DNA from: Dyella terrae
GTDB lineage: Bacteria; Pseudomonadota; Gammaproteobacteria; Xanthomonadales; Rhodanobacteraceae
Direction of reading: 5' to 3'
Length of the DNA: 64,000 nt
NCBI RefSeq assembly: GCF_022394535.1
Contig: NZ_CP089414.1
Location: 930,001 to 994,000 of the forward strand
Shown here: positions 20,601 through 30,939 of the stretch, one piece after another
How the letters are laid out: each line of letters starts with the position of its first letter
Position numbering within the stretch: position 1 is the stretch's first letter
Notes under the pieces: model-generated
Told to the model about the DNA's origin: nothing
Databases searched by the model: none
Seen by the model: the letters and a program-made list of their open reading frames with translations, nothing else
Translations under genes and position numbers: made by a program

Positions 20601-20615
20601 AAGATCTGAATCTTA

Positions 20616-20984
20616 TCAGGAATGACTCGCCGTTCCCCGCCCTTTCTTCGACAAGGCAAACACCGCCCACAACATGATGCCCACCGGAACCGCTGCGCCG
20701 ACCAGCGGAAGCAGCAGTACCGGCGAGCGGATGACCATGGGTACCAACTGGGTGGCAGCGGCGAAGGTGATGATGCCGAAGCGCAGTGCGCGGCTTTGCC
20801 GGGCGAACCAGAAGGCGCCGATGACCAGCACAGTGGCGAGGATGCTGAGCACCAGATCCACCGTGGGCATGGGGAACATGGTGATCAGCCCCAGGCGCGT
20901 GAGCAGCTCGGTGGCGAGGATGGTCAGCAGCGTGTAGCTGGCAGTGAGTTCAACCTTATCCCAGCGCGTGCTGCTCATGGTCAT
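20616..20984 (-). CDS. Small polytopic membrane protein downstream of serS
   Basis: The 122-aa protein has about four membrane helices (TASYTLLTILATELLTRLG; VDLVLSILATVLVIGAFWF; LRFGIITFAAATQLVPMVI; SPVLLLPLVGAAVPVGIML) and a basic tail. The family is not recognised and the function is unknown. The start lies 4 bp after the serS stop on the same strand, so it is surely cotranscribed and probably translationally coupled. The ATG at 20978 is also possible and is better spaced from GAGG. Confidence 0.7.
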   Translation of the reverse strand: MTMSSTRWDKVELTASYTLLTILATELLTRLGLITMFPMPTVDLVLSILATVLVIGAFWFARQSRALRFGIITFAAATQLVPMVIRSPVLLLPLVGAAVPVGIMLWAVFALSKKGRGTASHS

Positions 20985-20988
20985 GGCC

Positions 20989-22302
<1,314 letters not shown>

Positions 22303-22405
22303 TTATCACCGCGGCAACGCCGGAGGGGCAATGCGGCGCGTGCTCAGACCCCGGAGCATGCCTGCCGCGCAGAAATATGGCAGGCGCTCCGCTTGGAGCA
22401 ACGCC

Positions 22406-23149
22406 TTAGGCGGCAGCCCAGGCCACGGCATCCGCGCCGGCCGGCAGCCGCATGGAGCTGGCGGGATCGGTCACCGCACGCCATACGGCCTCGGCCACGT
22501 CAGTCGCATAGGTCACCGGGTCGGTCGACTGCGCCCAGCCATTCATGACGCCCTGGGCCAGGCCGACGTACGCCTCAGGGAAACCCGCACTCATGCGGGA
22601 CCGCGCGTTATCGCCAAAGCGCGTCCCGGGCGCCCGCCCGGGCAGCACCAGCCGAACCCGGATGCCAAAAGGCTCCAGCTCCAACGCCAGCGACTCGGTG
22701 AACGCATTCACCGCGGCCTTGCTGGCGGTGTACACGGACAACAGGTGCAAAGGCCTCAGCGTGACCGTGGAGGTAACGTTGACGATGACGCCATTCGCCC
22801 GCTCTCGAAACTGCGGCAATACCGCCTGCGTCATGGCGATGGTGCCCAAGGTGTTCGTCTCGAACAGCTCGCGCACGGCGTCCATGGAGGTGCCCTCCAG
22901 TGCGTTGAGCAACCCGATGCCAGCATTGTTGACGAGCGCGTCGATGGGGCCGGCGGCGTCGATAAGCCGGCGAATACTTTGCGGATCGGTCACGTCGAGC
23001 GGCAACACATGGAGGCGCTCGGAAGGTGGCAGCAGGTCTTCGCGCGGCGTGCGCATGGTCGCGATGACATTCCAGCCGCGATCAAGGAAATCGCGGGCGA
23101 TCTCAAGGCCAAAACCGGACGAGCAGCCGGTGATCAGGATGGTTTTCAC
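22406..23149 (-). CDS. SDR family oxidoreductase
   Basis: The 247-aa protein is a classical short-chain dehydrogenase: TGCSSGFG (NADP-binding TGxxxGxG) near residue 8, NNAGIG in the middle, a Ser in NVTSTV, and the catalytic YTASK. The Arg in TMRTPRED after strand 2 suggests NADP preference. The substrate is unknown. I chose GTG 23149, since the product then starts VKTILITGC and TGGAG lies five bases upstream. The gene is divergent from an AraC-type regulator with which it shares a 104-bp promoter region carrying 21-bp-spaced direct repeats. Confidence 0.88.
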   Translation of the reverse strand: MKTILITGCSSGFGLEIARDFLDRGWNVIATMRTPREDLLPPSERLHVLPLDVTDPQSIRRLIDAAGPIDALVNNAGIGLLNALEGTSMDAVRELFETNTLGTIAMTQAVLPQFRERANGVIVNVTSTVTLRPLHLLSVYTASKAAVNAFTESLALELEPFGIRVRLVLPGRAPGTRFGDNARSRMSAGFPEAYVGLAQGVMNGWAQSTDPVTYATDVAEAVWRAVTDPASSMRLPAGADAVAWAAA

Positions 23150-23223
23150 AGAGACTCCAGGCGTGGGGTGAAGAGGAACTGTCCCCACGATAGGCGCCAG
23201 CATCCGGACTCACTACCATCGAA

Positions 23224-23250
23224 AGTCCATCTTTTGTTGGCTATAGTCCA
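23224..23250. promoter_or_regulatory. Direct repeats AGTCCA, 21 bp apart, candidate AraC-type operator
   Basis: AGTCCA at 23224-23229 recurs at 23245-23250 in the same orientation. The 21-bp spacing puts both on one DNA face, as is usual for AraC half-sites. The pair ends 3 bp before the regulator start and faces the SDR gene. Confidence 0.5.
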
Positions 23251-23253
23251 GCA

Positions 23254-24162
23254 ATGACTGACCCGCTCTCGGAAATCGTCACCCTGCTCCAGCCAGAGGC
23301 TGCGTTCTCCAAGATCTCCAGCGCTGCCGGCCCTTGGCAGGTGCGCCGCGTCGAGGCTGGGCGGCCGTTCTATGGCGTGATTCTGGAGGGCGCATGCCGC
23401 CTCGCCATTGAAGGGCGTGAACCGCTGATTCTCGAAGCGGGGGATTTCCTGCTGATCCCGGCCTCCTCTGGCTTTGCCATGTCGAGCAAATCGCCACCGG
23501 CACGCGACGTCGACTCCGTACCGACAATGCTGCCCGGCGGCGAGTACCGGCTCGGCCACCCGGATGGTCCGCCAGACGTTCGCATGCTGGTGGGCTATTG
23601 CACGTTTGGATCGCCGGATGCCGCGTTGCTGGTGTCGCTGCTACCGAAACTCGTACATGTTCGCGGCCAGCAACGGCTATCCACGCTGGTGCAACTGGTA
23701 ATCGAGGAATCACGCACGCAACGCCCTGCCCGCAAGGTCATTCTTTCGCGGCTGCTAGAGGTATTGCTGATCGAGGCCTTGCGATCCACCACAGGCACGA
23801 CGGCCTCGCCGGGTCTATTGAACGGACTCGCCGATGCGCGACTCGCCGCCGCGATACGGTGCATGCACGAAAGCCCGACCCGCGCATGGACGGTGGCCCA
23901 ACTGGCGAAGGAAGCGGCGCTGTCGCGCTCGGCGTTCTTCGAGCGCTTCAGCCGTGCCGTAGGCATGCCACCGATGGAGTACCTGCTCGCATGGCGCATG
24001 GCGCTCGCGAAACGCCTGCTGCAGCGCGATGGTGTAGGCATCGCCGACGTAGCGGAGCGTATCGGCTACAGCTCGGCGAGTACCTTCAGCGTGGCGTTTA
24101 CCCGGCACGTCGGCTTGCCACCGGCGCGGTACGCGCGGGAGCACACGGCGGCGCGCGAGTGA
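23254..24162 (+). CDS. AraC family regulator with N-terminal cupin domain
   Basis: The 302-aa protein has a cupin-type sensor (about residues 15-180: FYGVILEGACRLAIEG, LEAGDFLLIPASSGFAM, VGYCTFG) and two C-terminal helix-turn-helices (WTVAQLAKEAALSRSAFFERFSRAVG and VGIADVAERIGYSSASTFSVAFTRHVG). The PxxY tail element is present (PPARYAR). It probably activates or represses the divergent SDR gene; such cupin_6/AraC plus SDR pairs are common. The effector is unknown. The start at 23254 gives the full cupin domain. Confidence 0.9.
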   Translation: MTDPLSEIVTLLQPEAAFSKISSAAGPWQVRRVEAGRPFYGVILEGACRLAIEGREPLILEAGDFLLIPASSGFAMSSKSPPARDVDSVPTMLPGGEYRLGHPDGPPDVRMLVGYCTFGSPDAALLVSLLPKLVHVRGQQRLSTLVQLVIEESRTQRPARKVILSRLLEVLLIEALRSTTGTTASPGLLNGLADARLAAAIRCMHESPTRAWTVAQLAKEAALSRSAFFERFSRAVGMPPMEYLLAWRMALAKRLLQRDGVGIADVAERIGYSSASTFSVAFTRHVGLPPARYAREHTAARE

Positions 24163-24199
24163 ACTCGCGACACCGGCCGAGCGATCAATCACCTGTGAT

Positions 24200-24775
24200 T
24201 CAAAGCGTGCGCCGCTTGCTCCGCCCCAACCACCACGCCATCACCGCCCCAGCTAGCAACCAGCCAATAACCTGCTCCACCAGCGCCGCCACCGTGAAGT
24301 TGGTAGGAAACATGTACCAATTCCAGTACGGCACCATGGTGCTGAGCCAGGCAAACACGCTGGCAGCCAACGCAATGCTCAAGCGAGTCATAAAGCTAAA
24401 CGCAGCCAACCCCATGACAAAGGCGAGCATCAAGGCCGACAAGGTGTCCGAGGCCCATTCCCGGGGCAACCGGCCGCTCATGTCGGACAGGTCGTCACCC
24501 TGCGGCATATAGACCATAAAGGCATAAGGCGATGCTTTGGCCTTGGCCGAATAGGCCGCCATAACCGTCTTGTCACCCATCTTGGCGGGGTCAATCGAGG
24601 GCAGAAGGAACACGCCCGCTTGCTCGCCCAGGCCGGGCCGCAAGCTGGCAAGAACAGTGTCTTCTGCTACCGGTTGGCGCATGCCAATGTCGCCCAGGCC
24701 CAGCGCCATGTGCGCTACGGCGCCCCAGATGAACATCACGATGCCACCCATCAATGCTGCAACGAGTACTCGCAT
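24200..24775 (-). CDS. Hypothetical inner-membrane protein
   Basis: The 191-aa protein has an N-terminal helix (VLVAALMGGIVMFIWGAVAHMAL), a periplasmic segment of about 75 residues (containing PGLGEQAGVFLLPSID and VYMPQGDDLSDM), then three further helices and a basic end (GRSKRRTL). The family is not named with confidence and the function is unknown. GGAGG eight bases before ATG 24775 supports the start. It converges with the AraC-type gene, 37 bp between stops. Confidence 0.72.
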   Translation of the reverse strand: MRVLVAALMGGIVMFIWGAVAHMALGLGDIGMRQPVAEDTVLASLRPGLGEQAGVFLLPSIDPAKMGDKTVMAAYSAKAKASPYAFMVYMPQGDDLSDMSGRLPREWASDTLSALMLAFVMGLAAFSFMTRLSIALAASVFAWLSTMVPYWNWYMFPTNFTVAALVEQVIGWLLAGAVMAWWLGRSKRRTL

Positions 24776-24896
24776 GACCGTGCCTCCCCGTGATTGATTG
24801 TGCGCGGCGATGACTCTATGCCCGTCGTGAAGCGAGCCGCAAGTTGGGCAAAAGGACTAACCCCCGTCCCGCCGTGCTCCATGAAAGGCTAGTGCA

Positions 24897-25100
24897 TCAG
24901 CGCGAACGGTCACGACGGAAAGCGGCCATCAAGTCACGTCGAAAAATCCAGGCGAAAGTCGACTGCATGACCACTTGAATACCAAGAAACATCTTCAGGC
25001 CGACCCAGAAATCTGCGACAAACCAATACGCAAATGCCGGCGCCAAAGACATAAGCGCCATACGCGACGCGACATACCGATATGCCGAAAGTGGCCCCAT
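24897..25100 (-). CDS. Small membrane protein, hypothetical
   Basis: This 67-aa product has one or two hydrophobic segments (ALMSLAPAFAYWFVADFWVG and MFLGIQVVMQSTFAWIF) and a strongly basic C-terminus (RRDLMAAFRRDRSR). The family is not recognised. GAGG seven bases before ATG 25100 supports translation. It stands alone between two leftward genes. Confidence 0.5.
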   Translation of the reverse strand: MGPLSAYRYVASRMALMSLAPAFAYWFVADFWVGLKMFLGIQVVMQSTFAWIFRRDLMAAFRRDRSR

Positions 25101-25187
25101 CAACTCGCCTCACCATCCATTACTGATTAACGCGACCTTCTACGTATAGGCAAACATGCTTGCCAGAGTTGAACGGGCTGATAGCCA

Positions 25188-26531
25188 CTACCGCTTACGC
25201 TCCCGCGCCTCACGACGCGCTTCGCGCAGACTCAGCAGCTTCTCGCGCAGCTGCAGCTCCAGCCCGCGCTCCACTGGCTCGTAGAACACGGTGCCATCGA
25301 TCGCATCGGGCAGCAGTTGCTGGTCGAGTGCCACGCCGCCTTCGTTGTCGTGGTCGTACTGGTAGCCCTGCCCGTAGCCCAGCCCTTTCATGAGCTTGGT
25401 CGGTGCGTTGCGCAGGTGCATGGGCACGTCCAGCGTGCCGGTCTGTTGCACCACAGCGCGGGCGGCGTTGTAGGCCTTGTAGGCGGCGTTGCTCTTGGGT
25501 GCGATGGCCAGCCAGATGGCGAGCTGGGCCAGTCCGAGTTCGCCTTCGGGGCTGCCGAGGCGTTCGTAGGTGTCCCATGCGTCTAGTGCCATGCGCCAGG
25601 CGCGAGGCTCGGCGAGGCCCACGTCTTCTACGGCCATGCGTGTCATGCGGCGGGCGAGGTAGAGCGGGTCCACGCCACCATCAAGCATGCGGGTGAGCCA
25701 GTACACGGCGGCATCCGGATCGGATGAGCGCACGGATTTGTGCAGTGCCGAGATTTGGTCGTAGAACTGCTCGCCACCCTTGTCGAAGCGACGCGTGCGG
25801 TCGGCCAGTACCTGCGTGAGCGTGGTTTCGTCGATGCGATGGTTCTCGGCCAGCTCAGAGGCAATTTCCAGCAGGGTGAGGGCGCGGCGCACGTCGCCGT
25901 CCGCGGCCTGCGCGATCAGCTTGAGCGACTCGTCGGCCACTTCCAACTGCATGTCGCCAAGGCCACGCTCGCTGTCTTCCAATGCGCGCTTGAGCGCCAC
26001 GGCGATGTCGTCCACCGTTACTGACTCCAGCACGTGCACGCGGCAGCGGGAGAGCAAAGCGGAGTTGAGTTCGAACGAGGGGTTTTCGGTGGTGGCGCCG
26101 ATGAAGATGATTACGCCGCGCTCGATGTGCGGCAGAAAAGCATCTTGCTGCGCCTTGTTGAAGCGATGCACCTCGTCCACGAACAGCACGGTGCGGCGAC
26201 CCTGTGCGAAGTTCACCTCGGCTTCGACCAGCGCCTTGCGCACATCGGGCAGACCCGATAGCACGGCGGAAATGGCGCGGAAATCGGCATCCGCATAGCG
26301 CGCCACCAGCAGGGCTAGCGTGGTCTTGCCGCAACCGGGCGGGCCCCACAGGATCATCGAATGCACGCGACCGGCTTCCAGCGCGCGGCGCAGCGCCTTG
26401 CCGGGAGCCAGCACGCGTTGCTGGCCCACGATTTCATCCAGGGTGCGTGGCCGCATGCGTTCGGCCAGGGGCTTTAGATCGTCGGACTCGGTAAACAGGC
26501 CCGGCGCGTCGAACATATCGCTGCGTGACAT
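25188..26531 (-). CDS. rarA: Replication-associated recombination protein A (AAA+ ATPase)
   Basis: The 447-aa protein is a clamp-loader-like AAA+ ATPase acting at stalled replication forks. It shows PLAERMRPRTLDEIVGQ, Walker A WGPPGCGKT (residues 62-70), Walker B VLFVDEVHRFN (116-126), sensor 1 IGATTENPSF, and the C-terminal tetramer domain with RRMTRMAVEDVGLA and HLRNAPTKLMKGLGYG. All key residues are intact. Start choice is uncertain: ATG at 26540, 26531 or 26516 would all work and none has a strong ribosome-binding site. The longer in-frame upstream region is a REP element, not protein. Confidence 0.95.
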   Translation of the reverse strand: MSRSDMFDAPGLFTESDDLKPLAERMRPRTLDEIVGQQRVLAPGKALRRALEAGRVHSMILWGPPGCGKTTLALLVARYADADFRAISAVLSGLPDVRKALVEAEVNFAQGRRTVLFVDEVHRFNKAQQDAFLPHIERGVIIFIGATTENPSFELNSALLSRCRVHVLESVTVDDIAVALKRALEDSERGLGDMQLEVADESLKLIAQAADGDVRRALTLLEIASELAENHRIDETTLTQVLADRTRRFDKGGEQFYDQISALHKSVRSSDPDAAVYWLTRMLDGGVDPLYLARRMTRMAVEDVGLAEPRAWRMALDAWDTYERLGSPEGELGLAQLAIWLAIAPKSNAAYKAYNAARAVVQQTGTLDVPMHLRNAPTKLMKGLGYGQGYQYDHDNEGGVALDQQLLPDAIDGTVFYEPVERGLELQLREKLLSLREARREARERKR

Positions 26532-26612
26532 GCTGCGCATGATAGGGCATTGGGCCGGCGGGCGGCTCATTCGCGCCCTGCTCTGTAAGCACCAGGGCGC
26601 CTGGAAAGAGCC

Positions 26613-26696
26613 GTCATTCCCGCGAAAGCGGGAATCCAGTGCCTTCGGTTTTTGCCGGACTGAAAGCCGCTGGATTCCCGCTTTCGCGGGAATGAC
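26613..26696. repeat. REP doublet upstream of rarA (inverted pair)
   Basis: GTCATTCCCGCGAAAGCGGG with AATCCAGT at 26613-26640 faces its reverse complement at 26670-26696. Each copy is itself a hairpin (CCCGCGAAAGCGGG), and the pair is an inverted doublet. The core differs from the CCGGCGCAGGCCGG core of the copies at 40957 and 45991, so two subtypes exist. It occupies the DUF3999-rarA gap. Confidence 0.8.
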
Positions 26697-26721
26697 GAGC
26701 AAAAAAGTTCTCAGCGTTCCA

Positions 26722-28086
26722 TCAGGACTTGGGTTCGTCCCGCTGCCCCTGCCGCAAGAGGCTGAAGGCCATGGCCGCCACACCCAGCGCACCCAGTGCC
26801 AACACTACCCACAGCAAGGGCTTGGTCCAGTCGTAGGGCACCTTGGGCGCTTCCAGTGCCGAGGGGCCGGCTTCATCCGCGCGCGCGCCCAGCTCAGCCA
26901 GCGCAGGCTGCCAGTCGTCGCTGTTGGTGCTGCGCAGACGGCTCAACGCCTCATCCACGGGATACTCGCCACGCCGTGCCGAGTAGCTGCCGGCCAGCAA
27001 GCGGAACGGCGCATTGCCCTCGGGAATGAACACGTACTGAGGCGGCAGCCAGCCCACGCTGAGGGCTGGCGCACCGGACAGTGGCGTGTCGCTGTGCACG
27101 CGGATGCGCCGGGTGCTGGATGGCTGATCCATGTTGGCGGTGTCTTCGCCACCCTTGCCGCCCGTGCGCACCAAATTGAGCGAGGTCACTTCCGACCACG
27201 TCTGGTCGCCGTTGTCCTGAATCACATGCACGGTTGCCGCGTTGTTGCCCGCAGGCAGGGTGAGCTTGAACGAGATCAACGGCAGCTCGGCCGGTAGCTC
27301 GTATACATAATCACCCGACACCTGCCCGTTTTGCTTCGGCTCCAACCATTGCAATTGCGATGCACGATCGGCGACCGCATCGGTATAGCTACCAACCAGC
27401 TTGACGGTGGGTGCATGGCCCGCACCCCAGTCCACTTGGCCGTCACTCAGGTGTACACGGAAATAGCGCTCCGGTTCGCTGCTGGTGGCGTCGATCTTCA
27501 GTTGCTCGACCTGATCCTGGTCGCCATGCACGCGGGTCAGGCCCACGTCGCTGGCAAGCATGCTCCACTGCCGCAGATCGTTGCTGCCCTCGACGGTGAC
27601 GTGGATCTGGAAATCTTCCTGCAGGGTCGACGGGTCCAGTTCGATGCTGTCGATATTCGCGGCCCGGCCAGCATCGATCAGCCAACTGTCCGGGTGCTGT
27701 GCGGTGGCGCCGCGATCGTCCTGACTGATGACGATGCCACCGTTGGCGTTGCGCTCCACCTTCACGCTGTCGCTGTTGTTGGCGGTAGCAACCGGCACGG
27801 GCAGCAGGCGCGCCGTGGTTTCGAAATCGTGCTTGGCCGGCGGTGACGGCGGCATCGGTGCGAATGGCACGGGTTTGCCCGCCGCATTCACCACGATCAC
27901 ATCGTGCAGGTGGGCCGTTTGACTGGCCGCCGCGTACACCTGCGGCCCCAGCACCACCCGATAGGCCTCGCTGGTGGTTTTCGTGTCGAGCGGAAACGCA
28001 TAGGCGTATTCCACATTGGTATCCGCCTGGGCAGCAGCCACGGGCAGCATCAAGGCCAGCCCAATCCAACGAACATCAAGGCGCAT
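26722..28086 (-). CDS. DUF3999 family exported, membrane-anchored protein
   Basis: The 454-aa protein has a signal peptide (MRLDVRWIGLALMLPVAAAQA), a long beta-rich periplasmic region with VEGSNDLRQWSMLASDVGL and RYFRVHLSDG elements resembling galactose-binding-like modules, and one C-terminal helix (LLWVVLALGALGVAAMAFSLL) with a short charged tail. This matches DUF3999. The function is unknown. Its ATG (28086) overlaps the end of the DUF2339 gene by 11 nt and has GGAGG upstream, so the two are coupled and probably form a membrane complex with the periplasmic domain supplied by this protein. Confidence 0.82.
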   Translation of the reverse strand: MRLDVRWIGLALMLPVAAAQADTNVEYAYAFPLDTKTTSEAYRVVLGPQVYAAASQTAHLHDVIVVNAAGKPVPFAPMPPSPPAKHDFETTARLLPVPVATANNSDSVKVERNANGGIVISQDDRGATAQHPDSWLIDAGRAANIDSIELDPSTLQEDFQIHVTVEGSNDLRQWSMLASDVGLTRVHGDQDQVEQLKIDATSSEPERYFRVHLSDGQVDWGAGHAPTVKLVGSYTDAVADRASQLQWLEPKQNGQVSGDYVYELPAELPLISFKLTLPAGNNAATVHVIQDNGDQTWSEVTSLNLVRTGGKGGEDTANMDQPSSTRRIRVHSDTPLSGAPALSVGWLPPQYVFIPEGNAPFRLLAGSYSARRGEYPVDEALSRLRSTNSDDWQPALAELGARADEAGPSALEAPKVPYDWTKPLLWVVLALGALGVAAMAFSLLRQGQRDEPKS

Positions 28087-30820
28087 GCCCGGTTTCCTCC
28101 ATAGACGATGAACGGCGCGGCGGAGCCGGCGCCAGGTATCCAATGACACTGCACAGCAGGCCGAATGCGATAAACGAGCCGATGCCAAACAGATTGCCCA
28201 GCTGACGGCGGTCGACCAGAATCAGCTTGGCCAGCACCACGCCCATGATGATGGCGCCAGCCAGCCAAAATAGACGATGGCCGCGCCGCGATCCCCACAC
28301 CCAGGCAAACAGGCCCAGCACACTCCACACCACCGTGAGCGACATCTGCGCGAGGCTTGAATCCGCCAGATCGGCGTTCCACGCCACGCCGCCCAGCTGA
28401 TGCACCGCGCGCAGGGTGAAACTGGTAACCAGTGCCAGCACGATGGAGCCAAGCACCGGACCACGCGCATGCCGGAGCACGGCGGGCAGCGACGGATCGG
28501 TGATCCAAGCGGCGAACATCGCAGCGATGGCCAGCAACAGCAACTCCACCGGGTTCAACAGCGGCACGTAGCGCAGCGGCGCAGCATCGCCATCCATGAA
28601 CAAGGCGAATACACCCGCCAAACCCAGTGCAATCAGCAGCGAATACTTCAGCGGCGGCAACCAGCGCGACAGGCTCTGCGTCATAGGTGGCGCTATCAGG
28701 CGCGGACGCCAGTGCGCCGCGACAAATGCCAGCAGCAACGATGTCAGGCTCAGAGCAGCGACCCAGCTGCCGGACAACCAGCGCAGACGATCCAGCGCCA
28801 CCGCCACGCCAAATCCAGCCAGCAGGACCCAGCGCCACAACCACATCCATTGCGCTGCCGGGCCAGCCCACTCCGCGGAACGTACGCATAGCAGCGTGCG
28901 CCAGCCAAGCACGGCAGCTGCGATTACCGCCAACAGGTTCCAGCCGTGCCAGGGTTGCTGGTGGTTGCCGACGACGAGCGCAATGAGCACCAGCATGCAC
29001 GCCATGAAGGCCACCGGAGTCCACCGCAGCGCAAAGCCCAGTTCCTGCGAACTGCGATACCTGGAAGCTTCCGCTGCACCCCAGGCCGTGACGGCAAGCC
29101 ATGCGAACCACGCGGCGAACATGTTTGCGTCCGGCACGAAGTTCGAGATTTCTTCCGCGCAGGCAACCACCCACCACAGCATGCCCCAGGCATACAGAAC
29201 GACCGAAAGCACACGATGCAACACGCGCCCATTGCCCAACCGCGCGAACAGGCCAGCACTGGCGAAGCCCGCGATCACCAGCATCAGCGCACTGATGCAT
29301 TCGCGGTTGAGCACCGGCCATGCGACGTGAACACCGCCGTGCATGCCGCGATCCACCAACAGTGCGCATGCCGCGAACACTTGCAACGCAATGCCGCTCC
29401 ACGTTGCCAGCCAGCGCTGCTGACGCAGGCCCAGCCAGATCAAGCCCGCGCCTTCGAGCGCAAAAATGCTGCCAGTGACATCGGCGCTCAGCGCCAACGG
29501 CACGGTAAGTGTCGCCAGGGCCACGGCGAGAATCGCCCAGGTGTCGCGGATCAGGCGCATGCCCGGCTGGTGACGGGACAGATAGGCCACGCCCACATAG
29601 ACCGACGCAGCAACCAAGGTGGAGATGGCCAATGCCTGGCCATCCCATTTCAGCAACGCGCCCTGTAGCAGAAGGCTGATCAGCGGATTGCCGAACATCA
29701 GGCAGCCGTCGATCACCAGTCGCCGATCGACAGGCGCGCGCACCACGTGCAGCCACGGTATGAACAGGTAGAACAGGAAGTTGAGGATCAGGAACGGCTC
29801 AGTGCTGGCGAACAAGCTGTGGTCGTAGCGCAGCACGCCCCACGCGCTGCCCACGGCAAACGTAGCGATAAAGCCCAGCAGGTTGAGTACGCGCCACGAG
29901 CGCTTCCAGGCAATGCCGAGAATGGCGAGGTTCAGCACTGCGTAATAGCTAAACAACGCCACATGGCTGCCATTGCCGGTGGACACCAGGATGGGCGCGG
30001 CAAAGCCCGCGATCAAACCCAGTACGGCCAGCGCCAACGCATCCTGCATGACTGCCAACACGCCAATGCCGGCAACCAGCACCACAAGCACCCCAAACGC
30101 TGCGCTCGCGGGCAACAAGTCATAGAGGCGGAAGGCGGCAAATACCGTCATCACCAGCACGCCGATGGAACCACCCTGCAGGGACAAAGCGAACACACGC
30201 CGCGATTCGCGCTTGTGCCAGCCAAAGAACAGGCCACCCGTGGCAGCCAGCGCCACCATGGATACACGCAGAGCCACCGGCACGTGCAGCATGCCGGCAT
30301 CGGACGCGTACTTGAGCAGTGCAGCCACGCCGGCAAACAACACCAGCATGCCGATCTTCACCGGCACATTGCCTTCGGTGAACCAGCCCCACACACGCTG
30401 CATCAGGCGGTCGAAGCCGGAGGGCTGACGCGGCATGGCGGGCGCCGGTGGCGCGATCGGCCGCGGCGCGGGTTCCAAGGACGGTACCGGTGGCGGAACC
30501 TCCACGTCCTGGACGGGCGGACGCGACACCGCCGCGACCGGCGGCGCCACGGGCGGCACTGGCTCGTGCAGCGCCTCGCGGGCCTCCTGGGCGGTCATCC
30601 ATGGCCGCTCGGCGGGTGCCTGCTCCGGCTGAGCGGCCGGGACAGGCTGTGCCGGCTTGGCCGCCGTCAGTTGCTGGCGGATGCGCCCCAGCTCACGGGA
30701 CAGCTCCATCTGCCTGCCCCAGAGCAGTCCTACCGCCGCACCACCCACGATGCCGGCCAGGCTGGCTGATGACACCAGCCCGCCCAGCACCGCACCAATC
30801 ACCATCCATAGAAAGATCAT
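28076..30820 (-). CDS. DUF2339 family large polytopic membrane protein
   Basis: The 914-aa protein begins with a hydrophobic segment (MIFLWMVIGAVLGGLVSSASLAG), a short helical linker, and a Pro/Ala/Val-rich region (about residues 60-135). It then has some two dozen membrane helices to the end, where a short charged tail follows. This is the DUF2339 (COG5373) layout. There is no catalytic motif I can name and no known function. It is followed with an 11-nt overlap by DUF3999, its regular partner. ATG 30820 was chosen because it opens the first helix, with GGAGA upstream. Confidence 0.85.
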   Translation of the reverse strand: MIFLWMVIGAVLGGLVSSASLAGIVGGAAVGLLWGRQMELSRELGRIRQQLTAAKPAQPVPAAQPEQAPAERPWMTAQEAREALHEPVPPVAPPVAAVSRPPVQDVEVPPPVPSLEPAPRPIAPPAPAMPRQPSGFDRLMQRVWGWFTEGNVPVKIGMLVLFAGVAALLKYASDAGMLHVPVALRVSMVALAATGGLFFGWHKRESRRVFALSLQGGSIGVLVMTVFAAFRLYDLLPASAAFGVLVVLVAGIGVLAVMQDALALAVLGLIAGFAAPILVSTGNGSHVALFSYYAVLNLAILGIAWKRSWRVLNLLGFIATFAVGSAWGVLRYDHSLFASTEPFLILNFLFYLFIPWLHVVRAPVDRRLVIDGCLMFGNPLISLLLQGALLKWDGQALAISTLVAASVYVGVAYLSRHQPGMRLIRDTWAILAVALATLTVPLALSADVTGSIFALEGAGLIWLGLRQQRWLATWSGIALQVFAACALLVDRGMHGGVHVAWPVLNRECISALMLVIAGFASAGLFARLGNGRVLHRVLSVVLYAWGMLWWVVACAEEISNFVPDANMFAAWFAWLAVTAWGAAEASRYRSSQELGFALRWTPVAFMACMLVLIALVVGNHQQPWHGWNLLAVIAAAVLGWRTLLCVRSAEWAGPAAQWMWLWRWVLLAGFGVAVALDRLRWLSGSWVAALSLTSLLLAFVAAHWRPRLIAPPMTQSLSRWLPPLKYSLLIALGLAGVFALFMDGDAAPLRYVPLLNPVELLLLAIAAMFAAWITDPSLPAVLRHARGPVLGSIVLALVTSFTLRAVHQLGGVAWNADLADSSLAQMSLTVVWSVLGLFAWVWGSRRGHRLFWLAGAIIMGVVLAKLILVDRRQLGNLFGIGSFIAFGLLCSVIGYLAPAPPRRSSSMEETGHAP

Positions 30821-30939
30821 GCCTGTCCATCTCCGCCCACCAGGGGGCGTTACACCCCAAGTGTGCCATGGCCGACTAGGCGCCAAGACGCGAGGGACGC
30901 ATGCTACGGGCGATGTACGTCACGACTATCAGATATTTC

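Noticed and set aside
24187-24200. AATCAC-CT-GTGATT palindrome between the AraC-type gene and the membrane protein gene
   Set aside because: Only six-base arms with a two-base loop, no T-run, between convergent stops; not distinguishable from chance.
28050-29756. Long frame overlapping DUF2339 on the same strand
   Set aside because: Alternative frame of the DUF2339 gene with Ala/Gly/Arg-rich product and no recognisable structure.
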